Of a stretch of DNA of 64,000 nucleotides, positions 12,386 to 24,509 are shown piece by piece. Both the position numbers and the translations under genes were made by a program. Origin of the DNA: Congeria kusceri (lineage: Eukaryota; Mollusca; Bivalvia; Myida; Dreissenidae); NCBI GenBank assembly GCA_027627225.1, contig CM051024.1:43022847-43086846 (forward strand). The letters are read 5' to 3'. The notes beneath the pieces were generated by a model that was not told the origin of the DNA, ran no database searches, and saw only the letters and a list, made by a program, of their open reading frames with translations. How positions within the stretch are numbered: position 1 is the first letter of the stretch; every line of letters starts with the position of its first letter.

Positions 12386-13480
12386 TGTATTTGGTATAAT
12401 CCAACAGCCCCATAGAAGTATGATTGTGATTGTATTTGGTCTAATCCAACAGCCCCATAGAAGTATGATTGTGATTGTATTTGGTATAATCCAACAGCCC
12501 CATAGAAGTATGATTGTGATTGTATTTGGTATAATCCAACAGCCCCATAGAAGTATGATTGTGATTGTATTTGGTATAATCCAACAGCCCCATAGAAGTA
12601 TGATTGTGATTGTATTTGGTATAATCCAACAGCCCCATAGAAGTATGATTATGATTGTATTTGGTATAATCCAACAGCCCCATAGAAGTATGATTGTGAT
12701 TGTATTTGGTATATTCCAACAGCCCCATAGAAGTATGATTGTGATTGAATTTGGTATATTCCAACAGCCCCATAGAAGTATGATTGTGATTGTATTTGCT
12801 ATAATCCAACAGCCCCATAGAAGTATGATTGTGATTGTATTTGGTATAATCCAACAGCCCCATAGAAGTATGATTGTGATTGTATTTGGTATAATCCAAC
12901 AGCCCCATAGAAGTATGATTGTGATTGTATTTGGTATAATCCAACAGCCCCATAGAAGTATGATTGTGATTGTATTTGGTATAATCCAACAGCCCCATAG
13001 AAGTATGATTGTGATTGTATTTGGTATAATCCAACAGCCCCATAGAAGTATGATTGTGATTGTATTTGGTATAATCCAACAGCCCCATAGAAGTATGATT
13101 GTGATTGTATTTGGTATAATCCAACAGCCCCATAGAAGTATGATTGTGATTGTATTTGGTATAATCCAACAGCCCCATAGAAGTATGATTGTGATTGTAT
13201 TTGGTATAATCCAACAGCCCCATAGAAGTATGATTGTGATTGTATTTGGTATAATCCAACAGCCCCATAGAAGTATGATTGTGATTGTATTTGGTATAAT
13301 CCAACAGCCCCATAGAAGTATGATTGTGGTTGTATTTGGTATAATCCAACAGATCCATAGAAGTATGATTGTGATTGTATTTGGTATAATCCAACAGCCC
13401 CATAGAAGTATGATTGTGATTGTATTTGGTATAATCCAACAGCCCCATAGAAGTATGATTGTGATTGTATTTGGTCTAAT
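12386..13480. repeat. Homogeneous 45-bp tandem array, about 24 copies
   Basis: A 45-bp unit (containing TATTTGGTATAATCCAACAG and CCCCATAGAAGTATGATTG) repeats about 24 times with only scattered single-base changes, against heavy divergence in the surrounding satellite. The same cell exists as a single copy in other landmark blocks (for example near 5670 and 17,510, as TTTGGTATGATCC / CCAAAAGATGGGC). This array is therefore a recent local expansion of one satellite position. Long frames (365 codons on +, 335 on -, and a second minus frame) exist only because 45 is a multiple of three. No protein is called. Confidence 0.95.
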
Positions 13481-13936
13481 GGTTTCAAGATATGGGCCAA
13501 AAGACAGCTGTATTTAGTTTAGTTTAATAAAACTTTGTAATTCTATTTTGTTTGTATGGTTATATGGGCTTATAGAAAGATAGTATGTGGTTTGAAAGGT
13601 TTAAAAGATGGGCTGATAAAAGATTGTGATATTGGCCTTGAGATGTTCATATGAAGGGTTCACAATATTATCTAATAAAGAAATGTTCATTTTTGGTTTG
13701 ATAAGTTAAATATATGGATTGATAAGTAGGATAGTTGTATATGAATTGACCAAAAAGGACGGATCGTTGTATGTAGCTTGACCCAAAAGATGCGCTTAAT
13801 GAAGGATAGTTGTATTTGGCTTGACCCAAAAGATGGGTCTATAGAATGATAGTTGTATGTGGTGTGACCCAAATGATGGGCTTATGGAAAGATATTTGTA
13901 AGTGGTTTGACCCAAAGTTGAGCTCATAAAAGAACA
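13481..13936. repeat. 43-bp-monomer satellite, segment 4
   Basis: The landmark block resumes after the 45-bp array (AAGACAGCTGTATTTAG, CACAATATTATC, ATAAGTTAAA). It passes into simple monomers that match 1920-2850, where the corresponding unoccupied site for MITE 2 is found. Confidence 0.85.
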
Positions 13937-13938
13937 TA

Positions 13939-14547
13939 CTGGTGCAGCACCTAAATTCGGACACTTGCTGGTTTTTGGACAATTTCTATGGATAATTGCA
14001 TCAACGGAAAATATAAAGTTAACCATAATAAGTTAGGTTTAATCTTGAGCTTTAGTCAAAATCTTAGTGCAATCTGCTATGTAAAAGTCAATGAATGATG
14101 TGTTGGGTTAAGGTTTGTAACACATCTCGAAATACAGCAAGAGAGTATCTAAATCTAGACACTTTTTAAAAATATGTTTTATTAAAAACTATTTTTTTTA
14201 ATATAAATATTCAACTACAACTTGTTGGTGAGTAGTCTTCTTCTACTTCTTTGTTTGCGTTGTTCTGGTGTTAACTTTCAAATTTTTCTCTGTAAAGCTT
14301 TATTATCGGATTTACTGTTTTGATTCCAATCCCCCACGTGCAAATGTTTTCATTTGAAAGGAAGAAAACAACAATAATAAGTTAATGAATTTATACTCAA
14401 TTACTTCTGTTGAAACTTGACAAACGTTAATGAGACAGGTGTGTGCATCAATGATACTATAGAATTATGACTCTTGATTATCGTACAAACACGTTTTTTC
14501 TGAGGCGTCCGGATTTACCTACTGTCCGGATTTAGGTACTTCACCAG
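13939..14547. mobile_element. TA-flanked MITE 2 (Tc1/mariner-type), 609 bp
   Basis: Terminal inverted repeats of 25 bp lie at 13,939-13,963 and 14,523-14,547 (core CTGGTGMAGYACCTAAATYC, three mismatches overall). TA flanks both sides (13,937-13,938 and 14,548-14,549). Satellite positions 2826-2860 read through the same sequence without the insert. A second copy of the terminal motif (GTCCGGATTTACCT, 14,507-14,520) sits directly inside the right end, and a weaker one (GTATCTAAATCTAGACAC) near 14,144. No transposase frame is present. It is unrelated in sequence to MITE 1. Confidence 0.88.
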
Positions 14548-17500
14548 TATCTATTTGGCTTGACCCAACAAATTGGCTCATAGACGGATAGTTGTGTGAG
14601 GCTTGACCCAAATATAGGCTCATGCATGAACAGTTGTATTACACTTGAGCCAAACGATGGGCTCAAAGAAGTCAGATAGTTGTATTAAGCTTGACCCAAA
14701 AGATGGAATTATAGACGGATAGTTGTATGTGACTTGACCCAAAAGATTGGCTCATAGAATGATATTTGCATGTTGCTTGACCCAAAGATGGACTTAAAGG
14801 ATAGTTTTATTTGTTTGACCCAAAAGATTTGTATATAGAAAAATAGTTGTATGTCACTTGACCCAAAAGATGGGCTTATAGAAGGAATAGCTGTACGTGG
14901 CCTGACCCAAAAAGTGGGTTTATAGAAGGATAGAGATATGTAGCTTGACCCAAAAAAACGGAATTATAAAAGTTTAGTTGTATGTGGTTTGACCCAAAGA
15001 GGGACTTACGCAAGAATAGTTGAATGTAACTTGACCCCAAAAATGGCCTCATAGAAGGATAATTGTATGTGACTTGACCCGAAACATGGGCTTATAAAAA
15101 GGACAGTTCTATTTGGGTTGACCCAATTGATGGGCTCATAGAAGTTGATATTTGTATTTGCCTTTTTCCAAAAGATGGGCTTATAGAAAGATAGTTGTAT
15201 TTGGCTAAGCCTATACGATGGGCATTGAGGAGGATAGTTGTTAGTGGCTTTACCCAAAAGATCGGATGTTAGAAAGATGGTTGTATTTGGTCATGGGTTT
15301 AACATACAGGTTCAAAGACAGCTGTTTGGTAGGTTTTTTATATCCTTGTATTTTGCTTATTCTTGTAGAAAGATAGTATTTGGTTTGAAAGAGTTTAAAG
15401 ATGGGCTGATAGAAGGATTGTGGTATAGGTTCATAGGTTCTCAATGGACATAGAAACATGGTTACTATGTGGTTTGAGGAGATCCACATATGGGTTGATA
15501 GAGCAGGACAGCTATATTTGATTTGAAAGGCTCAAAATATGGTTATATAAAATATGTTTTTAGTTTGATCAGTTCAATATATAGATTTATAGATGGATAC
15601 TTTTATCTGAGATATGATCCAAAATTCTCAAAAGATGGGCTTATAGAAGGATGATTGTATTTGGTCTGATCTTTTCATGATATGAACCAAAACACAGCTT
15701 TATTTAGTTTTATAGATTTAAATCTTTTTAACTCTATTTTGTTTGTTTAGCTGTATGGGCTTATAGAATGGTAGTATGTGGTTTTAAGGTTTGAAAGATG
15801 TGATGATAGAAGGATTGTGAAATTGGCCTTGATATGTTCATATGTAAGGTTCACAATATTATCTAATAAAAAAATGTTCATTTTTGATTTGATAAGTTCA
15901 ACATATGGATTGATGAGAAGGATAGTTGTATATGTCTTGACCCAAAAAGGTGGGCATATAGGATAATTGTATTTGGTGTGATGGGTTAAACATATGGGCT
16001 CAAAACCCTAAAGAGGGACTTATGGAAGGATACTTGTATGCCGTATGTCTCAAAAGTTGGGCTTCAGAAGGATAGTTGTAGTTGGCTAGATCAAAAAGAT
16101 GGGCTTAAGAAAGGATTTGGTTCGAAAGGTTTAAAATATAGCTGATAGAAGGATTGTGATATTGGCCTTGAGATGTTCATATGAAGGGTTCACAATATTA
16201 TCTAATAAGGAAATGTTTATTTTTGTTTTGTTAAGTTCAACATACGAATTGATGAAAACGATATTGTATATGGCTTGACCTAAAAGGTGGACATATAGAA
16301 CGATAATTGTATTTGGTGTGATCGGTTCAACATATGGGCTCAAAACCCTTAAGATGGACATATAGAAGGATAGTTGTATGCTGTATGACCCAAAAGGTGG
16401 GCTTTAGAATGACAGTTGTAGTTGGCTTTACCCAAAATATGGGCGTATGGAAGGACAGGTGTGTGTAGTTTCACCCAAAAGAGGGGCTCATAGAAGAATA
16501 GTTGTATGCGCCTTGACCCAAACGATGGCTTCATAGAAAGATAGTTGTATTGGCCTTGATCCAAACTATAGGGAGAGAGAAGGATAGTTGTGTGTGGTTT
16601 GAGTCAAACGATAGGCTTATAAAATTATTATTGTATTTTGTCTGTTGGGTTAAACTGGTTCAAAGACAGCTGTTTGATAGGTTTTTTTAAGCCTTGTAGT
16701 TTGTTTATATTTATAGAAAGGTAGTATTTGATTTGAAAGGTTTAACAGATAAACTGATACAAAGATTGTGGTATTAGGCTTGATAGGTTCAAAAAGGACA
16801 CAGAAACATAGTTACTATTCGGTTTAAGGACTCCCACATTTCGGTTTATAGAGCAGGACAACTTTACTTGGTTTCATAGCTTCAAAATATGGTCTTATGG
16901 GCTGATAGAGAGTATTTAGTTTCAAAAGTTTACAATGATAGAAGGATTCTGTATTGGCTGGATAAGTTCATATGTAAGTTTCAAAATATTATCTTACAAA
17001 GGAACGATCATTTTTGGTTTGATAAGTTCAACACATGGATTAATAAGAAGGATAGTTGTATGTAGCTTTATCCAAAAAAGATGGGCTCATAGAAGGATTG
17101 TTGTATGTGCCCTGACCGAAAAGATTGGCTCATAGAAGGAAAGTTGTACGAAAAGAGTGGGCTTATACAAGTATGATTGTATTTGGTGCGATTGGTTTAT
17201 CATAAAGTTGCAAAGACAGCTGTTTGATAGGTGTTTTAAATCCTTGTATTTTGTTTATGTTTATAGAAAGATAGTATTTGGTTTAAAAGGTTTAACAGAT
17301 GGGCTGATGGGAGGATTGTGGTATTAGGCTTGATAGGTTAAATATGGACACATAGTTACTATGTGGTTTGAGGAGATCCACATATGGGTTTAACAAGAGG
17401 AGGAAAGCTGTAGTTTGTTTCCTAGGTTCAAAATATGGTCTTATTAAATAATGTTTGTTTTTATTTTTTAAGTTCAACATATAGATTTATAGAAGGATAG

Positions 17501-19300
17501 TTTTATGTGGTATGCTCCAAAAGCCCTCAAAAAGATGGGCCTATAGAAGGATGATTGTATTTTGTCTGATGGTTTCAAGATACAGGCCAAAAGACAGCTT
17601 TAGTTAGTTTTATACGTTTAAATCTGTGTAATTCTATTTTGTTTTTATTGTTACATGGGCTGATAGAAAGATAGTATTCAGTTTCAAACGTTTAAAAGAT
17701 GGAATGACAGAAGGATTGAGGTATTGGCTTGATAAGTTCATGTGTAAGTTTCACAATATTATCTAATAAAGAAACGTTCATTTTTGGTTTGATAAGTTCA
17801 ACACATGGATTGATAAGAAGGATAGTTGTATGTGGCTTGATCGAAAAAAACGGGCTCATAGAAGGATTGTGTATGTGCCTTGACCCAAAAGATGGGCTCA
17901 TAGAAGGAAAGTTGTATGTGGCTTGACCAATAAGATGGGCTTATAAAAATATTATTGTATTTGGTCTGATTGGTTAATCATACAGTTTCAAAAGACAGAT
18001 GTTCGATAGTTGTTTTAAATCCTTGTATTGTGTTTATGTTTATAGAAGATTGTATTTGGTTCGAAAGGTTAAACAGATGGGCTGAATGATTGTGGTATTA
18101 AGCTTGATTGGTTCAAAATGGACATAGAAACATAGCAACATAGTTACTATGTGGTTCGAAGAGATCCACATTTGTGTTTAATAAATGCAGGACAGCTGTA
18201 TTTGGTTCCAGAGGTTCAAAATATGGTCTTATAAAAAAAAAAAAAAAATTATTTCAACATATAGATTTATCGAAGGATAGTTTTTATTGGTATGCTCCAA
18301 AAGCCCAAAAGGATGGGCTTATAGAAGGATGATTGTATTTTGTCTGATGCTTTCCAGATACGGGCCAAAAGAGAGTTTTATTTAGCTTTATAGGTTTAAA
18401 TCTGTGTAATTCTATTTTGTTTGTATGGGTATATGGGCTTATAGAATGATAGTATTTTGTTTGAAAGGTTTGAAAGATGCTGGCTGACAGAAGGGTTGTG
18501 GTATTGAGCTTTATGGGTTCAAATAGGAATACAGAAACATATTTGTATTTGGTTATAGGAGATCAATAAAGGGGCTTATAAAGAGATAGCTATATTTGAT
18601 TTGAAAGGTTCATAATATTGTCTTAAAAAGAATGTTCATTTTTTCATTGATAAGTTCAACATATGGACCTATAAAAGGATAGTTGTATGAGGCTTGGGCT
18701 TATAGAAGGATAGCTGTATGTGGCTTGGCCCAGGAGACAGGCTCATAAATGAACAGTTGTTGGTTTGACCCAAAATATGGATTCATAAATTGACCCCAAA
18801 GAAGGGCTCATAAAAGTGCAGTTATATATGGCTGGACTCAAAAGATAGTCTCATAGATAAAGTGGATAGTTTGTTTTTGGGTTGATCCAAAAGATTGTCT
18901 TATAAAATGAAAGTTGTAAAAGATGGGTTTGTAGTCGGATAGTCGTACGTGGCTTGACCTAAAAAAATGGATCTACAGAAGGATAGTTGTATGTAGCCTG
19001 ACCCAAAAGATTGGCTGATAAAAAGATAATTGTATTTGATCTGATGGGTTTCCAATACAGGTCCAAAGACAGCTGTTTGATATGTGTCTTTTTTGATCTT
19101 GGTATTTTGTTTATTCTTATAGAAAGATAATATTTGGTTTTAAAGGTTTAAAAGATGGGCTGATAGAAAGATTGTGGTATCAGGCTTGATAGGTTCAAAA
19201 TATGGGCTCATAGAGGGATATTTGTATGTGGCTTGACCTAAAAGATGGGTGCATGGAAGGATAATTGTATGTGGCTTGACCCAAAGATCGGCTTATAAAA
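14548..19300. repeat. 43-bp-monomer satellite, segment 5
   Basis: This segment is the second copy of the higher-order unit: 14,560-14,840 matches 2850-3180, 14,842-15,240 matches 4783-5240, 15,815-16,600 matches 6545-7100, and 17,172-18,660 matches 8400-9660. A 16-base A run lies at 18,233-18,248. The site at 14,840/14,841 is the unoccupied counterpart of element A. No genes are seen. Confidence 0.9.
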
Positions 19301-19590
19301 TAATAGTTGTATTGGGCTTGTCCCAATATATCGGCTGATAGAATGATAGTTGTATTGGGCTTGTCCCAATATATGGGCTGATAGAAGGACAGTTTGTATT
19401 GGGCTGGTCCCAATATATCGGCTTATAGAAGGATAGTTGTATTGGGCTTGTCCCAATATATGGTCTGATAGAAGGACAGTTTGTATTGGGCTTGTCCCAA
19501 TATATCGGCTTATAGAAGGATAGTTGTATTGGGCTTGTCCCAATACATTGGCTGATAGAAAAATAGTTGTATTGGGCTGATCCCAGCCCA
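19301..19590. repeat. Hairpin-forming 43-bp subarray, 7 copies
   Basis: Seven successive monomers carry TATTGGG-CTTGT-CCCAATA or a close variant (starting near 19,309, 19,350, 19,395, 19,439, 19,482, 19,525 and 19,569). In each, a 7-bp perfect stem would enclose a 5-base loop. In ordinary monomers the same position reads TATGTGGCTTGACCCAAAA and cannot pair. Several neighbouring copies alternate between GATAGTTGTA and GACAGTTTGTA, which suggests expansion as 86-bp dimers. Confidence 0.85.
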
Positions 19591-22500
19591 TATGTGCTGA
19601 AATAAGGATATTTGTATGTGGCTTGAGCCAAACGACGGGCTTACAAAAAAAGTATTGTATTTGATCTGATGGGTTAAACTTACAGGTTCAAAGACAGTTA
19701 TAGTTTTCTTGATCCTTGTATTTTGTTTATACTTATAGAAAGATCGTAATTGGTTTCAAAGTTTTAACAGATGGGCAGATAAAAGGATTGTGGTATTAGG
19801 CTTGATAGGTTCAAACTGGACATAGAAACATAGTTACTTTGTGGTCTGAGGTGATCCACATTTGAGTTTATAGAGCAGGACAGCTGCATTGAATTTGATG
19901 GGATCATACCTTGTCTTATAAAATATGTTTGTTGTTAGTTTGATCAGTTCAACATATAGAATTATAGAATTATAGTTTTATTTGGAATGATCCAAAAGCC
20001 CCAAATGATGGGTTTATAGAAGGATGATTGTTTTTGGTCTGATGGTGTCAAGATATGGGCCAAAAAAACAGCTGTATTTAGTTTGATAGGTTTAAATCTT
20101 TGTAATTCTATTTTGTTTGTTTAGTTATATGGGCTTACAGAATGATATGATGTGGTTTGAAAGGTTTAAAACACCTTGACCTAAACATGGATTTAAAGGA
20201 GAATTGGTGTATTTGGCATGACCCAAAATATTTGTTTTTATGACTGTTTTTGTGACTTGACCCAAACGATGGGCTTATAGAAGAAATAGCTGTATGTGGC
20301 CTGACCCAAAAGATGGGTTTATAGAATAATAGTCATATGAGGCTTGACCCATAAGATGGGCTTTTAAAAGTATAGTTATATGTGGTTTGACCCTAAGCGG
20401 GACTTATAAAATGAAAGTTGAATATGACTTGGCCCATAAGATGGGCTCATAGGAGAGTTGTATGTGCCTTTACCCATAAGATGGGCTCAGAAAAGGATAG
20501 ATGAATTTCCCTTTACCCGATTAATAGGCTCATGGAAGTTGCTAGTTGTATTTTCCTTGTATGTGACTTGAATCAAAAGTGGGCTAATATAATGATTGCT
20601 GTAGTTAGCGATATCCAAAAGATGGGTTTATAGAAGGATAGCTGTTTGTGGCTTGATGCAAAAGATGTACTACAAAAGAATAGTTCTATGTGGCTTAACC
20701 GAAATGATGGGTTTATAGAAGGATAGTTCTATTGGACTTGACCCAAGCGATGAGCTTATATAAGAATAGTTGTATGTGGCTTTTCCAACAAAATCGGCTT
20801 ACCGAAGGATAGTTGTATGTGGCTTGACCCAAAGATGGACTCATAAAAGAACAGTTGTATGTGACTTGACCAAAAAGTTGGGCTCAGGGAATGACACTTG
20901 TATGTGATTTGGCCCAAAAGATGGGCCCATAGAAGGATAGTTGCATGTGGCTTGACCCAAAGATTGACTTAAAGAAAGATAGTTGTATCTGGCTTGGCCC
21001 AAATGATTGGTTTATGGAAGGATAGTTGTATGTGAGTTGACCCAAAGATCGACTTTGGTTTGAAAGATTTATAATATGGTCTTTTAAAAGAATGGTCATT
21101 TTTTAGACTGATAGATATGTGATAAGTTCAACATATGGATTTATAGAAGGATAGTTGTATGTGGCTTGACCCAAAAGATGGGCTAATTGAAGGATAGTTG
21201 AATGTGGCTTGACCCAAAGTTGAGCTCATAAGGAACAGTTGTATTTGGCTTGACCCAAAAGATTGGCTCATAGAAGGATAATTGTATGTAGCTAGACCCA
21301 AAGATGGGCTCATAAAAGAACAGTTATAGTTTGGTTGACTCAAACAATGGGCTCAAAGAAGGCAGAAAGGTCTATTGGGCGTGACCCAAAAGAAGGAAAT
21401 ATAGATGGATTATTGTATTTGACTTGACGCAAAAGATTGGCACATAGAAGGATAGTTGTATGTGGCTTCACCCAAAAGATGGGCTTATAGAAGCATAGTT
21501 GTATGTGGCTCGATCCAAAGATGGACTAAAAGAAGGATTGGGCTTATAAAAGTATATTTACGTGGTTTGACCCGAAGAGGGACTTACACAAGAATAGTTT
21601 AATTTGGCTTGACCCAAAGATGGGCTCATAGTTGTTTTATGCAGCTTGACCCGAAAGATGGCCTTATAAAAGGACAGTTGTATTTAGCTTGACCCAAAAG
21701 ATGTGCGCATAGAAGGATAGTTCTGTGTGGCTTGACCCAGAAGATGGAGTTATAGAAGGATAGGTGTATGTGGCTTGACCAAAAAGATGGACCTATAAAA
21801 GAATAGTTGTTTGTGGCTTGACAGCTGTTTGCTAGGTTTTTTCAATCCTTGTAATTTGTTTTTGCTTATAGAAAGATAGCATTTGGTTTGAAAGCTTTTA
21901 AAGATCGGCTGATAGATGGACTGTGGTTTTTGGTTCAACATATAGATTAATAGTCTTTTTTGATATGATCCAAAATCCGAAATAGATGGCATATAGAAGG
22001 ATGATGGTATTTGGTCTGATTGTTTCAAGATAAGGGCAAAAAGACAGCTGTATTTAGTTTGATGGGTTTACATCTTTGAAATTCTATTTTGTTTGTATGG
22101 TTATATGGGCTTATAGAAAGATATTGTTTCGTTTGAAGCTTTAAAAGATGAAGGCTGATAGAAGGATTGTAATATTGGCCTTGAGATGTTTATATGAAAG
22201 GTTCACAAAATTATCTAATAAGGAAATGTTCATTTTTGGTTTGATAAGTTCAACATGTGTATTTATGAGAAAGATATTGTATATGACTTGACCTAAAAGG
22301 CGGGCATATAGAAGGATAATTGTATTTGGTGTGATGGGTTCAACATATGGGCTCAAAACCCTGAAGATGGACATATAAAAGGATAGTTGTATGCAGTATG
22401 AGGTGGGCTTTAGAAGGACAGTTGTAGTTGGCTTGAACTAAAAGATGCACTTATGGAAGGATAGTTATATGTAGCTTGAAAAGACAGGCTCATATGATAG

Positions 22501-24509
22501 TTGTATGTGCCTTGACCCAAAAGATGGGTTCATAGAAAAATAGTTGGATCTGCTTTACCCAAAATATCGGCTTAAAGATGGATATTTGTATTGGGCTTGA
22601 CCCAAAATATAGGGAGATAGAATGATAGTTGAATGAGGTTTGAGCCAAACGATGGGCTTATAAAATTATTGTATTTGGTCTATTGGGTTAAACAGGTTCA
22701 AAGACAGTTGTTTGATAGGTTTTTTAAATCCTTGTATTTTGTTGATACTCATAGAAAGATAGTACTAGATTTGAAAGGTTTATCAGATATGCTGAAAGAA
22801 AGATTGTAGTATTAGGCTTGATATGTTTAAAATGGACATAAAAACATAGTTACTAAGTGGTTTGAGGAGATCGACATTCGTGTTTATAGAGGAGGACAGC
22901 TGCATTTGGTTTCATAGGTTCAAAATATGGTCTTATTAAAGAATGTGTTGTTTTTATTGTATTAAGTTCAAGATACAGATATATAGAAAAATACTTTTAT
23001 TAAGTATGCTCCAAAAGCCCCCAAAACATGGGCTTATAGAAGAATCATTGTATTTTGTCTGATGGTTTCAAGATATGGGCCACAAGACAGCTTTATTTAG
23101 TTTGATTGGTTTCAGTCTGTGTAATTCTATTTTGTTTGTATTGTTATATGGGCTTAAAGAAAGATAGTATTTGGTTTCAAAAGTTTAAAAGATGGGCTGA
23201 TAGAAGGATTGCGGTTTTGGCTGGATGTGTTCATATGTAAGTTTTACAATATTATCTAATAGAGAAACCTTCATTTTTGGTTTGATAAGTTCAACACATG
23301 GATTGACAAAACAGATAGTTGTATGTAGCTTGATCCAAAAAGACGGGCTCAAAGAAGAATTGTTGTATGTGCCTTTACCCAAAAGATAAGCTCATAGATG
23401 GAAAGTTGTATGTGGATTGACCCAAAAGATGGGCTTATAAAAATATGATTGTATTTGGTCTGATGGTTTAATAATACAGTTTGAAAGACAGCTGTTTGAT
23501 AGGTGTTTTAAATCCTTGTATTTTGCTTATGTTTATATAAAGATAGTATTTGGTTTGAAAGGTTTCACAGATGGGCTTATAGAAGCATTGTGGTATTAGG
23601 CTTGATAGGTTCAAAATGAACATAGAAACATAGTTACTATGTGGTTTGAGGAGATCCACATTTGGGTTTAATAAGAGCAGGACAGCTGTATTTGGTTTCC
23701 TAGGTTCAAAATATTGTCTTATAAAAGAATGTGTGTTTTTATTTTATAAGTTCAACATATACATTTATAGAAGGATAGTTTAATTTGGTATGCTCCAAAA
23801 GCCCAAACAGATGAGCTTATAGGATGATTGTATTTTGTCAGAAAGTTGCAAGATAAGGGACCAAAAGACAACTCTATTTAGTTTGATAGGTTTAAATCTG
23901 TGTAATTCTATTTTGTTTGTATGGGTATGTGGGCTTATAGAATAATAGTATTTTGTTTGAATGGTTTGAAAGATGCAGGCTGGCAGAAAGGTTGTGGTAT
24001 TGGGCTTTATGGGTTCAAAATAGGCATACAGTAGCATAGTTGTATTTGGTTTCTGGAGATCAATGCATGAGCTTATAGGAATGGCTGTATTTGATTTGAC
24101 ACATTCAAAATATTGTCTTAAAAAAGAATTTACTTTTTTTTATTGATAAGTTCAAAATATGGACCGATAGAAGGATAGTTGAATGAGGCCTGGCCCACAA
24201 ATGGGCTTATAGAAGGATAGTTGAATGAGGCCTGGCCCAAAAATGGGCTTATAGAAGGATAGTTGTATGTGGTTTGACCCAAAGGATGGGTTTATAGAAG
24301 GATAGTTGTATGTGGTTTGACCCAAAAGATGGGTTTATAGAAGGATAGCTGTATGTGGGTTGACACAAAAGATGGACTTATAGAATGATAGTTGTATTTT
24401 ACTTGACCCAAAAAATTGGCTGATGGAATAATAGTTGTTTGTGGTTTCATGGGTTCAGGATGGGCTTATAGATGGACAATTAAATGAAGCCAAACAATAT
24501 GAATGAAAT
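19591..24509. repeat. 43-bp-monomer satellite, segment 6
   Basis: The second higher-order copy continues (19,735-21,060 matches 9850-11,300). A third partial copy follows: 21,130-21,480 resembles 2740-3080, 22,140-22,440 resembles 16,130-16,420, and 23,180-24,150 resembles 8900-9640. The end near 24,180-24,420 is a short run of cleaner monomers. No genes are seen. Confidence 0.88.
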
